64,000 nucleotides of DNA from Oryzibacter oryziterrae. Its GTDB lineage: Bacteria; Pseudomonadota; Alphaproteobacteria; Rhizobiales; Pleomorphomonadaceae. Under the pieces are notes generated by a model that saw only the letters and a program-made list of their open reading frames with translations, made no database searches and was not told the DNA's origin. The stretch spans positions 186,001 to 250,000 of the forward strand of contig NZ_JAKJIC010000001.1 of NCBI RefSeq assembly GCF_021864535.1, written 5' to 3'. Positions 46,894 to 54,822 of this stretch are shown one piece after another (within the stretch, counting starts at the first letter, position 1; every line of letters begins with the position of its first letter). The position numbers were made by a program, and so were the translations under genes.

Positions 46894-48038
46894 GACGCCC
46901 TCCGGGCGGTCTTCTGATGGTCGCGGAAGCGGCCGTAGGTCCAGTGGGCGGCGCAGGCGCCTTCCGACGACACCATACAGGCGCCCATGGGCGTCTCGGG
47001 TGTGCAGGCGGTGCCGAACAGGCGGCAATCGGAGGGGCGTTTCTGGCCGCGCAGGATGGCACCGCACTCGCAGGCCGGGTTGTCGGCAGCGACGATGGTG
47101 GTGGTGGCAAAGCGCTTTTCGGCGTCGTAGCTGGCGTAGGCGTCCTTGAGCTTCAGGGCGCTGACGGGCACCGCGCCGAGGCCGCGCCATTCGAAGCTCT
47201 CGCGCAGTTCGAACACCTCGTCGCAGAGATCCTGCGCGGCGACATTGCCCTCGCGGGTCACGGCGCGGATATACTGGTTCTCCACCTCGGAACGCTGCTC
47301 GTTGACCTGACGGACCAGCATCAGGATGGCGTGCATGACGTCGAGCGGTTCGAAGCCGGCGATGACCACGGGCTTGCGGTATTTCTCGGCAAACTCGTTG
47401 TAGGGCTCCATGCCGATGATGGTGGAGACGTGGGCCGGACCGACGAAGCCCTCGATGGCAATCGGCGCCTCGCCGGGGGCGGCGGGCATGTCGAGGATGG
47501 CGCGCATGGCCACCGGCGTCAGCACGTGATTGCAGTAAATCGAGAAGTTTTTCAGGCCCTTGGCCTCGGCGGCCTTGAGCGCGACGGCGGTCGGCGGCGT
47601 CGTGGTCTCGAAGCCGATGGCGAAGAACACTACCTCCCGCTCGGGATTGGCCTCGGCGATCTTCACCGCATCGAGCGAGGAATAGATCATGCGGATGTCG
47701 GCACCGGCGGCCTTGGCTTTCAGCAGGCTCTCGCCCTTGGCGCCTGGCACGCGCATCAGGTCGGCATAGGTGCAGAGTGTGATGCCCGGCCGCTTGGCGA
47801 GCGCGATGGCTTCCTCGATCTTGCCGACCGGCAGCACGCAGACCGGGCAGCCGGGGCCGTGGATCATGCGGACATTTTCCGGCAGCAGGTCTTCAAGGCC
47901 ATAGCGGGAAATGGCGTGGGTGTGGCCGCCGCAGAACTCCATAAAGGCATAGGTGCGGTCGGGGCGGACCTCGGCGGCGATTGCCTTGGCAAGGTCGGCA
48001 GCGACGGCGCCATCGCGGTACTCGTCGACGTATTTCAT
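46890..48038 (-). CDS. hypD: hydrogenase maturation scaffold HypD
   Basis: A 382-residue Fe-S protein. The motifs MEFCGGHTHAISRYG and MIHGPGCPVCVLPVGKIEEA (iron and thiol ligands) and the C-terminal cluster ligands in DNPACECGAILRGQKRPSDC and LFGTACTPETPMGAC are all present. With HypC it assembles the Fe(CN)2CO unit. The start at 48038 (MKYVDEYRDGAVAADLA) overlaps the hypC stop by 4 bp; upstream residues in frame are a shadow of hypC. Confidence 0.95.
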   Translation of the reverse strand: MKYVDEYRDGAVAADLAKAIAAEVRPDRTYAFMEFCGGHTHAISRYGLEDLLPENVRMIHGPGCPVCVLPVGKIEEAIALAKRPGITLCTYADLMRVPGAKGESLLKAKAAGADIRMIYSSLDAVKIAEANPEREVVFFAIGFETTTPPTAVALKAAEAKGLKNFSIYCNHVLTPVAMRAILDMPAAPGEAPIAIEGFVGPAHVSTIIGMEPYNEFAEKYRKPVVIAGFEPLDVMHAILMLVRQVNEQRSEVENQYIRAVTREGNVAAQDLCDEVFELRESFEWRGLGAVPVSALKLKDAYASYDAEKRFATTTIVAADNPACECGAILRGQKRPSDCRLFGTACTPETPMGACMVSSEGACAAHWTYGRFRDHQKTARRAS

Positions 48039-48277
48039 CGCCGTCCCCCGGCGCTCAGGGCGAAATCGCGAGCTTCTGCAAGGAGTTCGAGGGTGCGCTT
48101 GGCCTCCTCGGGGTCGACACGGGACAGCGCGTGGCCCACGTGGACGATGACGTAATCGCCTACCTGAACGTTTTTGACGAGCAGGGTGGAGATGGTCATC
48201 TTCACGCCGTCGAGCGTGATCTTGGCCATGTTGTCGTCGAGGATTTCTGTCACCAGCGCGGGAACCGCAAGGCACAT
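48035..48277 (-). CDS. hypC: hydrogenase maturation chaperone HypC
   Basis: An 80-residue OB-fold chaperone beginning MCLAVPALVTEIL; the cysteine after the initiator Met is essential for binding HypD and the hydrogenase large-subunit precursor. VGDYVIVHVGHALSRVDPEE is the second conserved block. The start at 48277 is set by this motif; a longer in-frame reading from 48340 would bury the cysteine. It begins one base after the hypF stop. Confidence 0.94.
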   Translation of the reverse strand: MCLAVPALVTEILDDNMAKITLDGVKMTISTLLVKNVQVGDYVIVHVGHALSRVDPEEAKRTLELLAEARDFALSAGGRR

Positions 48278-48278
48278 G

Positions 48279-50540
48279 TCAGGTCTCCAGCAATTGTTCC
48301 GATCGGGCCAGAACGGCCTGACCGAGGGATAGACCGCCATCGTTGGGCGGCAGTTTTCGCGCCAGAACGGGCTTCAGATTATCGTTGGTGAGACGGCGCG
48401 CCAAGCCCTCGGCGAGCGTCCGGTTCATGAGGCATCCGCCGCCGAGGGCGACGGTGTCGAGGCCGGAAAGCCTCGATATTTCAAGTGACAAGGCGGTGAG
48501 GCCATCGATCAGCGTGCCATGGAAGAGGTTGGCACCGGTGCGCGGATCGATGCGGTTCGCGACGAGATGGTGGAGCAGGGGGGCGAAGGAGAGGACGCCG
48601 CCCTCGAGGCTCCAGCCGCCGGCAAGGATCTCCGGGGCGTCGGCGAGGGCTTCGAGTTCCATGGCCGCCTGGCCCTCGTAATCCTGCACCTGCTTCAAGC
48701 CGAGGAGGCCGGAGACGGCGTCGAACAGGCGGCCGAGGGAGGTGGTGCGGGTGGGGTCCTGACCGGCGACAAGGCGTTTGGCCAGCGGTTCGGCGAGGGG
48801 GATAGCGGGAAAAAGGCGAGGGATTTCAGAGGTTAAGCCAAGGTCGGCGAGGAGGCCGACGGCCATGCGCCAGGGCTCGCGGGCGGCGCGGTCGCCGCCG
48901 GGGAGCGGCATGGGGGCGAGGTGACCGAGACGCTGCCAGCTAGTGCCTTGAAGTAAAAGCGCTTCTCCGCCCCAGGCGGTGCCGTCTGTGCCGAGGCCGT
49001 GGCCGTCGAGCGCGAGGCCGAGGAGGGGGGGAGAAACGTGATTTTCCGCAGAAATGGCGGCGATATGGGCGATGTGGTGCTGGATCCGGCAGAGGGGGAG
49101 GCCGAAGCTCTCGGCGAGCTGGGTGGAGCGGTAGTCGGGGTGGAGATCGCAGGCGATGCGTTCGGGCCGGACGCCGACGATGGCGGTCAGATGGTCTATG
49201 ACCTCGCGGAAATAGCGGACGGTCTCGGCGCTGTCGAGGTCGCCAATATGTTGAGAAACAAAGGCTTCTCGTCCGCGCGTCAGCGTGACGGTGTTTTTGA
49301 GATGCGCGCCGACGGCGAGCGTGACGGGGCCGTCCTCGGCCAGCTCGATGGGCTCGGGCACATAGCCGCGCGCCCGGCGCAAGAGGGATGGGGCGCCTGA
49401 GATGACCTGCGCGACACTGTCGTCGGAGCGGGCGACAATGTCACGGTTATGACTCACGAGGAGGTCCGCAATGTCGCCCAAACGTCGCGCGGCGTCATCA
49501 TCGTCGATCACCAGCGGTTCGCCGCCCGGATTGGCCGAGGTGGCGACGAGGATGACCGGGTTGGACGCCTCGGGATCGTGGCCGGCGATGCCCGTACGGC
49601 CAAGTTCGGCGAAGAGCAGGTGGTGCAGCGGCGCATAGGCGAGCATGACGCCGACGCGGGTGAGGTTGGGCGACAGCGAGGGGGCAAGCACGCCGGGGCG
49701 GGCCTGCATCAGGACGATCGGCCGGGCGACGGTTGCGGCCAGCGCGATCTCCTCCGGCGCGGCATCGGCCACATGGGGAATCGAGGCGCGGTTCTCGACC
49801 ATGACGGCAAAGGGCTTGTACTCGCGCGCCTTGCGGTGACGCAGCGTGGCGACGGCGCTCTCGTTGCGGGCGTCGCAGACGAGATGGAAGCCGCCGATGC
49901 CCTTCAGCGCAACGATCTGGCCGGCGTGGATGGCCGCGGCGATTTCGCTGATCGGGTGGGAGAGGCGCGGCCCGCAGGCGGGGCAGGCGACCGGTTCGGC
50001 GTGGAAGCGGCGGTCGGTGACGTCGGTGTAGTCGGCTGCGCAGGCTTCGCACATGGGGAAGGCGGCCATGGAGGTCTGCCGCCGGTCGTAGGGCAGGGCG
50101 CGGGTGATGGTGTAGCGCGGGCCGCAGTGGGTGCAGTTGACGAAGGGATAGGAGAAGAAGCGGCTCTCGGGATCGAAGAGCTCGGCCAGACAGGCCGGGC
50201 AGGTTGCGGCGTCGGCGACGATGCGGGTGGTGGTGGGGCCGGCGAGGCTCTCGGTGATCCGGAAGGCGCTGTCGCCGGTGGCGGCCAGCGGCTCGACGCT
50301 GATGGCATCGATGCGGGCGAGCGGCGGCGCCTCGGCGGTCAGGGCAGCAAGGAAGCCATCGAGGTCGCGTCCCTCGACCTCGATGGTCACCCCGTCGGCG
50401 CCGTTGCGCACGAAGCCGGACAGTTGAAAGCGTGTGGCGAGGCGGTGCACATGCGGCCGCATGCCGACACCCTGCACGGCGCCGCTCACGCGGATGCGCC
50501 GGCGCTCGGGCATGAGGCTGGGCGTGGCCCGCAAGCTCAT
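48279..50540 (-). CDS. hypF: carbamoyltransferase HypF
   Basis: A 753-residue multidomain protein. In order: acylphosphatase domain (RIRVSGAVQGVGMRPHVHRL), two zinc fingers (CPACLAELFDPESRFFSYPF, CTHCGPRYT, CEACAADY, CPACGPRL), YrdC-like domain (IVALKGIGGFHLVCDARN) and Kae1-like domain (CRIQHHIAHIAAISAENHVS, LGGGCLMNRTLAEGL). HypF uses carbamoyl phosphate and ATP to carbamoylate HypE. Start ATG at 50540 (MSLRATPSLMPERR) is chosen; an upstream TTG at 50609 would add 23 residues. First gene of hypFCDE; hypA and hypB are not in the window. Confidence 0.95.
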   Translation of the reverse strand: MSLRATPSLMPERRRIRVSGAVQGVGMRPHVHRLATRFQLSGFVRNGADGVTIEVEGRDLDGFLAALTAEAPPLARIDAISVEPLAATGDSAFRITESLAGPTTTRIVADAATCPACLAELFDPESRFFSYPFVNCTHCGPRYTITRALPYDRRQTSMAAFPMCEACAADYTDVTDRRFHAEPVACPACGPRLSHPISEIAAAIHAGQIVALKGIGGFHLVCDARNESAVATLRHRKAREYKPFAVMVENRASIPHVADAAPEEIALAATVARPIVLMQARPGVLAPSLSPNLTRVGVMLAYAPLHHLLFAELGRTGIAGHDPEASNPVILVATSANPGGEPLVIDDDDAARRLGDIADLLVSHNRDIVARSDDSVAQVISGAPSLLRRARGYVPEPIELAEDGPVTLAVGAHLKNTVTLTRGREAFVSQHIGDLDSAETVRYFREVIDHLTAIVGVRPERIACDLHPDYRSTQLAESFGLPLCRIQHHIAHIAAISAENHVSPPLLGLALDGHGLGTDGTAWGGEALLLQGTSWQRLGHLAPMPLPGGDRAAREPWRMAVGLLADLGLTSEIPRLFPAIPLAEPLAKRLVAGQDPTRTTSLGRLFDAVSGLLGLKQVQDYEGQAAMELEALADAPEILAGGWSLEGGVLSFAPLLHHLVANRIDPRTGANLFHGTLIDGLTALSLEISRLSGLDTVALGGGCLMNRTLAEGLARRLTNDNLKPVLARKLPPNDGGLSLGQAVLARSEQLLET

Positions 50541-50949
50541 CGGCCGGCCCTCGACGCAGCCGGCGCGGACGGCGGAAGCCGCCGGACGTCGGACTGGGGA
50601 AGGGGCCAAAGGGCGAAGGGCATATGGGCTCCGGAGGCGCGGGATCGATGAACTGCTTCTCCTTCTAAAGGAAAGGCGGCGATCAATCTTTGTCTTAAGG
50701 CAAAACCGGATTGTCGGATGGCGGATTTTTGATCGGTAAAGACACGTAGTGCACTGATTCAGTCAGAGGATTCACCTCGAACGGTATTGCGTGCACTCGA
50801 TTTTCTTGTTTGTGCAGCGACTTATCCAATCGGACTGGCCCTTGCGGGCCGTACCATCCGATTGGGTCGATGCACTGTGTCCTGAGGGGCAGGTCTGGAT
50901 CTTGTGCGGGCATTGTCTATGCTGCCGGCACAGAAAAGGGAGCTGGCCG
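50541..50949. other. divergent intergenic region between hypF and the ArsC-like gene
   Basis: No convincing gene is seen in 409 bp. It contains a long imperfect palindrome (50812-50875) and presumably both divergent promoters. A 72-codon minus-strand frame (50695-50913) has no ribosome-binding site or family resemblance. Confidence 0.45.
50812..50875. repeat. 64-bp nested palindrome
   Basis: Three nested arms pair: GTGCAGCGAC (50812-50821) with GTCGATGCAC (50866-50875, one mismatch), CCAATCGGA (50826-50834) with TCCGATTGG (50857-50865) and GGCCC (50837-50841) with GGGCC (50846-50850), loop TTGC. There is no T-run, so it is not a normal terminator. Confidence 0.6.
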
Positions 50950-51297
50950 ATGCGCGTGACCATCTACGGAATCAAGAACTGCAACACGATGAAGAAGGCC
51001 TTTGCCTGGCTGGACAGCGCCGGTGTGGCCTATGAGTTCCACGACTACAAGAAGCGCGGGGTTGAGGCCGAGAAGCTGCGCGAATGGGCGGGCAAGGTGG
51101 GCTGGGAGAAGCTGATCAACCGGGCCGGCACGACGTTCAAGGGCTTGGCCGAAGAGACCAAGGCCGGGCTCGACGAGGGCAAGGCGATCGGCTTGATGGC
51201 CGCGGGGCAGTCGATGATCAAGCGGCCGGTGGTGGAGGTGGACGGCGAGGTGATCGTGGGCTTCGACGAGGGGGCGTGGGGGATGCGGTGGGGGTGA
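50950..51297 (+). CDS. ArsC/Spx-family reductase-like protein
   Basis: A 115-residue thioredoxin-fold protein of the ArsC/YffB/Spx group. The N-terminus VTIYGIKNCNTMKKAFAWLD has the single active-site-like cysteine (C-x-x-M), and LINRAGTTFKGL and SMIKRPVVEVDGEVIVGF are conserved later. The KNCNTMKKA motif fits the YffB-type rather than true arsenate reductase. Function is probably a glutathione-dependent thiol reductase, unproven. The start at 50950 follows AAAAGGGAGC; longer frames run into the palindrome. Confidence 0.88.
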   Translation: MRVTIYGIKNCNTMKKAFAWLDSAGVAYEFHDYKKRGVEAEKLREWAGKVGWEKLINRAGTTFKGLAEETKAGLDEGKAIGLMAAGQSMIKRPVVEVDGEVIVGFDEGAWGMRWG

Positions 51298-51516
51298 GCT
51301 CACCGAAGATCGACGGGGCGACCGTGATCTGGCCCGGTACATGCCGACTGCTCATCAGTCTATTGGTGTGTTCACCTTTGCATTGATCCTCTGCCATCTT
51401 GATGGACGAGGTGGCTTGGACGCAAGAATGCGACGATGTACCGGGTCCGCGTTGGCGGATGACAAATTCAATCCACTCAGGATCTTTGCCAGCCTGGTGG
51501 AAGAAGGACCGTCACG
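51298..51516. other. intergenic region before the histidine kinase
   Basis: 219 bp with no gene or strong hairpin seen. The stretch is less GC-rich than its neighbours and presumably contains the kinase promoter. Confidence 0.4.
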
Positions 51517-52599
51517 ATGGAAGATGGAAGGCCAACCCGAACATTCCTCTTTGGGGAAGCGTTCAAGCTGGGATTGACGTATCTGGTCCTGACGGCGCTG
51601 CTATTCGGCATATCAGCCATTTTCTCGGGATCACAGCCGAGCGAAACTGCTTCCGAAGGTTTCGTTGGGCACTCCGCAGTTGTCGTTCTCGTGTCCGGAG
51701 TGCTGTCATTCTCGATCATGTCGATTGCGGTCTGGCGATTCCGCGGAACCAGGATGATCTACAACATCATCGCCTGCTTCTTGATATCAGGGCTCGTCTC
51801 TGCCGCGGATTTCTTCCTGACCCGGGAGCTGTATGAAGTCCTCTATGCCGGGGACAATCTGGATTTCTCCATTTCCAGCAATATCAATGACTTGTTCATT
51901 TGCTGGGCCGGGTTCTTCGGCTGGTCCAGCGTGTTTCTGACGCTTCTCTACAGCTTCGACGTCAGGGACCGGGAACGCCGGTTGGCCGCGGTTCGCGAAG
52001 AGGCGCTGTCCGCGCAAATGCGGGCGCTGCGCTATCAGGTGAACCCGCACTTCCTCTTCAACACCCTCAACTCGATCGCCGGATTGATTGAAGGCGGCTC
52101 GGCAACGCGCGCCGAACGGATGGTGATCTCGCTGTCGCGGTTCCTCAGAACAACGCTGACGCTGGATCCGTTCCACGATGTCCGGCTGTCCGAGGAACTG
52201 GCGTTGCAGGAGGAATATCTCGAGATCGAGCATGAGCGGTTCTCGGATCGAATGACCTTTCATATCGACGTGCCGGACGACGTGCGTCAGGCGCTCGTGC
52301 CCAGCCTGATCCTCCAGCCGCTGATCGAAAATGCGATCAAGCATGGTGTGGGAGCGCTGGTCGGCACGGTCAACATCTCGCTCAACGCCCGGCGGGAGGC
52401 CGATCGGTTGCTGGTGACCGTCGAGAACGACATGCCGAGAGAAGCGGTCTGGCCGAAGCCGGTGGGTATGGGAGTGGGGCTGCGAAATGTCTCCGAACGC
52501 CTGCGCGCGCGGTTTCAGGATGACGGGAGATTGTCGGCAGGCCCTGCCGAGCCGGGGCTCTACCGGGCTACGCTGGATATGCCGTGGCGGGTGGGGTGA
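51517..52599 (+). CDS. LytS/YehU-type sensor histidine kinase
   Basis: A 360-residue membrane kinase. Four hydrophobic segments cover residues about 15-155. The His_kinase (PF06580-type) box reads MRALRYQVNPHFLFNTLNSI with the phospho-accepting His in NPHFLFN. The HATPase domain has SLILQPLIENAIKHGVGALV and GMGVGLRNVSERLRARF. Such kinases normally pair with a LytTR response regulator, but none is adjacent. The gene stands alone. Signal unknown. Confidence 0.92.
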   Translation: MEDGRPTRTFLFGEAFKLGLTYLVLTALLFGISAIFSGSQPSETASEGFVGHSAVVVLVSGVLSFSIMSIAVWRFRGTRMIYNIIACFLISGLVSAADFFLTRELYEVLYAGDNLDFSISSNINDLFICWAGFFGWSSVFLTLLYSFDVRDRERRLAAVREEALSAQMRALRYQVNPHFLFNTLNSIAGLIEGGSATRAERMVISLSRFLRTTLTLDPFHDVRLSEELALQEEYLEIEHERFSDRMTFHIDVPDDVRQALVPSLILQPLIENAIKHGVGALVGTVNISLNARREADRLLVTVENDMPREAVWPKPVGMGVGLRNVSERLRARFQDDGRLSAGPAEPGLYRATLDMPWRVG

Positions 52600-52657
52600 G
52601 GGGGCTGCTCGTCGTTAGGTCGCGCGCTTTGTCAAGGCCCAGTACAATGAACGAAGG

Positions 52658-53083
52658 TTAGAAGTGCAAGTTATCGTCACCGGCAGTCCCTTTGATTGGT
52701 ATGAAGCAATCTGAGAACTCGAATCCATATGATCTTATGGTCTCGATGTTCTGTGGGGCGAACGGTCTGGCAACAAGTTCGTATTTTCCTGCTTGTTTCG
52801 ATATCGCTTTATAAATGTCGGTCCAATCATAGATGAAAAGGCCTCTTTCGGCCAACTCCAGGAATGAACTATTGTCACCCTTGTCGGAAATCGTTTCTGC
52901 TTGAGTATGCTTGGGAAGTGAACAGATTTCTTCCTCAGCACGCTGAGGATCGAACTTCACATCATCCAAGGCGGCCGTCGGAATTGGGCCGGCGCCTGCA
53001 GTGATAAAAGCGGCGACGTGCCCATTTTTGTCGACGCCCAGCCATAGACAATCGATTCCAGAATAGTCTCGACGCTTGGTCAT
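52658..53083 (-). CDS. hypothetical protein in AT-richer patch
   Basis: A 141-residue cytosolic-looking protein starting MTKRRDYSGIDCLWLGVDKN. It has a hydrophobic strand (HVAAFITAGAGPIPTAAL) and later acidic, helical segments (SSFLELAERGLFIYDWTDIY). I do not recognise a family; the small acidic layout is like some toxin-immunity proteins, which is a guess. Codon use is more AT-rich than surrounding genes, suggesting acquisition by transfer. The neighbour on the other strand is kptA. Confidence 0.6.
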   Translation of the reverse strand: MTKRRDYSGIDCLWLGVDKNGHVAAFITAGAGPIPTAALDDVKFDPQRAEEEICSLPKHTQAETISDKGDNSSFLELAERGLFIYDWTDIYKAISKQAGKYELVARPFAPQNIETIRSYGFEFSDCFIPIKGTAGDDNLHF

Positions 53084-53265
53084 TTTACCGCCTAGTCGCC
53101 CCATTTGTTCCGACGGAACTCGGTTGCCTGACCTCACGCCCTTTTGCCGTGCCTTCAGAAGCAGTCAGTCAGCAAGTTTCTCCCGTTAGAATATAACCTA
53201 TGGATGTGGTACTGCCAGATGAAAATGACGGTGTGTTCGAGGCCACCGGGTTTGCAAGAGAGGCC

Positions 53266-53826
53266 ATGATGTCCGATGGTGCTGTGAAACTGAGCAAGTT
53301 CGTCAGTTACATTCTGAGACACAAGCCCGAGTCCATAGGCTTGGTGCTGGATGCCGAGGGCTGGGCGCGGATTGATGAACTGCTCGAAAAGGGTAACGCC
53401 AGTGGTGTGTCCTTCGGTCGGGATGAGCTTCTCGAACTGGTCGCCAACAGTGACAAGAAGCGGTTCTCGCTCTCGGAAGACGGGCTGCGGATTCGGGCGG
53501 CGCAAGGCCATTCCGTGGAGGTCACACTCGGGCTTGAGGCGCGGGAGCCGCCGTCGGTGTTGTATCATGGGACGGCGACACGCTTTCTCGATGCCATCCT
53601 TGTTAAAGGGCTGACACCGCAATCACGGCAGCAAGTGCATCTGTCTGTCGATGTGGCGACGGCAACCAAAGTGGGGCAGCGTCATGGCAAGCCGGTGGTG
53701 CTTGTGGTTGGGGCGCAGCAGATGTTTGCGAAGGGCTTCAGGTTTTTTCAGGCGGACAACGGCGTGTGGTTGACCGACCACGTGCCGCCGCAATTCCTGA
53801 GGTTTGGCGAGACCGGCGAGGCTTAG
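53266..53826 (+). CDS. kptA: RNA 2'-phosphotransferase KptA/Tpt1
   Basis: A 186-residue protein of the Tpt1/KptA family. Signatures are [69 protein letters not shown] and [20 protein letters not shown]. The family removes a 2'-phosphate from RNA using NAD+, making ADP-ribose 1'',2''-cyclic phosphate. In bacteria, which lack the tRNA splicing that creates such ends, its role is unclear; repair of damaged RNA is a possibility. The start is placed at the ATG-ATG pair (53266/53269) behind AAGAGAGG; an in-frame ATG at 53200 is less likely. Confidence 0.9.
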   Translation: MMSDGAVKLSKFVSYILRHKPESIGLVLDAEGWARIDELLEKGNASGVSFGRDELLELVANSDKKRFSLSEDGLRIRAAQGHSVEVTLGLEAREPPSVLYHGTATRFLDAILVKGLTPQSRQQVHLSVDVATATKVGQRHGKPVVLVVGAQQMFAKGFRFFQADNGVWLTDHVPPQFLRFGETGEA

Positions 53827-53900
53827 GAACCGGCAGGCGGCAGAGGACTTTGAGCGGATAGCCAAGGCCCAATCCAGATCTTGGGCGCCTTACGAGGAGA

Positions 53901-54722
53901 TCACTTGAGACATTGAGGATCGGCGGCAAGGCCGCACATGTTCTTTTTGCCAATAAGACTGATCAAATTCTTTCGGGCAGACTCGAAATTCTCATACTCT
54001 GCATCAAGGATAAAACCGAAAAGTCTTGCGCCAACTGTAGAAACACATTTCTCAAGGTTCTCCTGGCTTATTCCAGAGTTCATTAGGATTTCGGCGTGTG
54101 TTGGGGCGAACGATTCGAGAAAGGCCTTACCACCAATCGCATAGGCGCAGTCAGGAATCTTGCCCGCAGATTCCTGAAGCAATGGCATATCGCTTTGAAA
54201 GCTGCCGGTGAGCTGGACGTTGTGGAGGTCGACAGCGTGCTGCAATACAACATTCTTGTCGCGGTAGATCACGACGGGAATCGCGAATCCTTGCGAGAAA
54301 TCAGGTGATTTCCAGCGCTCTTCAAGAAGACTGTCAAAATACGACTTTATAAAGTCACCCTCATAATTGATCTTGAGCAGCTTTATGCCTGAAGGGGGGA
54401 CCGTCAGTCGAAACTTGCCATTGTATTTGTCAACGACCACTCGGCTGTCGAAAGGTGAGTTGGTGATTTGATGTTCGCTATTGACCGAGCCAAAATGGGA
54501 GCCCCGAAAATGCGATACTACGATGACTGAGGCAATAGATATTGCAAACGTCAGGAGGGGCGGCAAGTTGCGCTTCAAGGTAGATATCCAAGTGTCACCA
54601 TCAATAATTGTACTGCCGCCTGGTGAAAATGTCGAGGGCATCGAGCCGTTGGTGAGCGGTGTTTCGTCGAGTGTTCGTATCGCGAAAATGGTGGTGGTGA
54701 CCTCTTTCGAACTGAAAAACAT
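53901..54722 (-). CDS. hypothetical single-pass membrane protein
   Basis: A 273-residue protein with one hydrophobic segment at about residues 55-70 (LPPLLTFAISIASVIVVSHF) and a long, mostly extracytoplasmic-looking C-terminal domain with cysteines (IPDCAYAIGGKAFLESF, NMCGLAADPQC). No family is recognised. Base composition is clearly more AT-rich than the chromosome average here, with codons such as ATA and TTT common. The first ~50 residues are low in features, so the true start may be at a later Met (MPSTFSPGG). Together with 52658-53083 it marks an accessory patch. Confidence 0.6.
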   Translation of the reverse strand: MFFSSKEVTTTIFAIRTLDETPLTNGSMPSTFSPGGSTIIDGDTWISTLKRNLPPLLTFAISIASVIVVSHFRGSHFGSVNSEHQITNSPFDSRVVVDKYNGKFRLTVPPSGIKLLKINYEGDFIKSYFDSLLEERWKSPDFSQGFAIPVVIYRDKNVVLQHAVDLHNVQLTGSFQSDMPLLQESAGKIPDCAYAIGGKAFLESFAPTHAEILMNSGISQENLEKCVSTVGARLFGFILDAEYENFESARKNLISLIGKKNMCGLAADPQCLK

Positions 54723-54822
54723 GAATTAAGTCATTTAGTTCCCGCGAGAATGGTGACAGGAACGCCGGCTAGCGCCGTCGATCCCGTCACCGGCCTTCGT
54801 TGAGCCTTGTGGGCGGCTCGTC

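Noticed and set aside
50695-50913. 72-codon minus-strand ORF upstream of hypF
   Set aside because: It crosses the 64-bp palindrome, has no ribosome-binding site and no recognised features.
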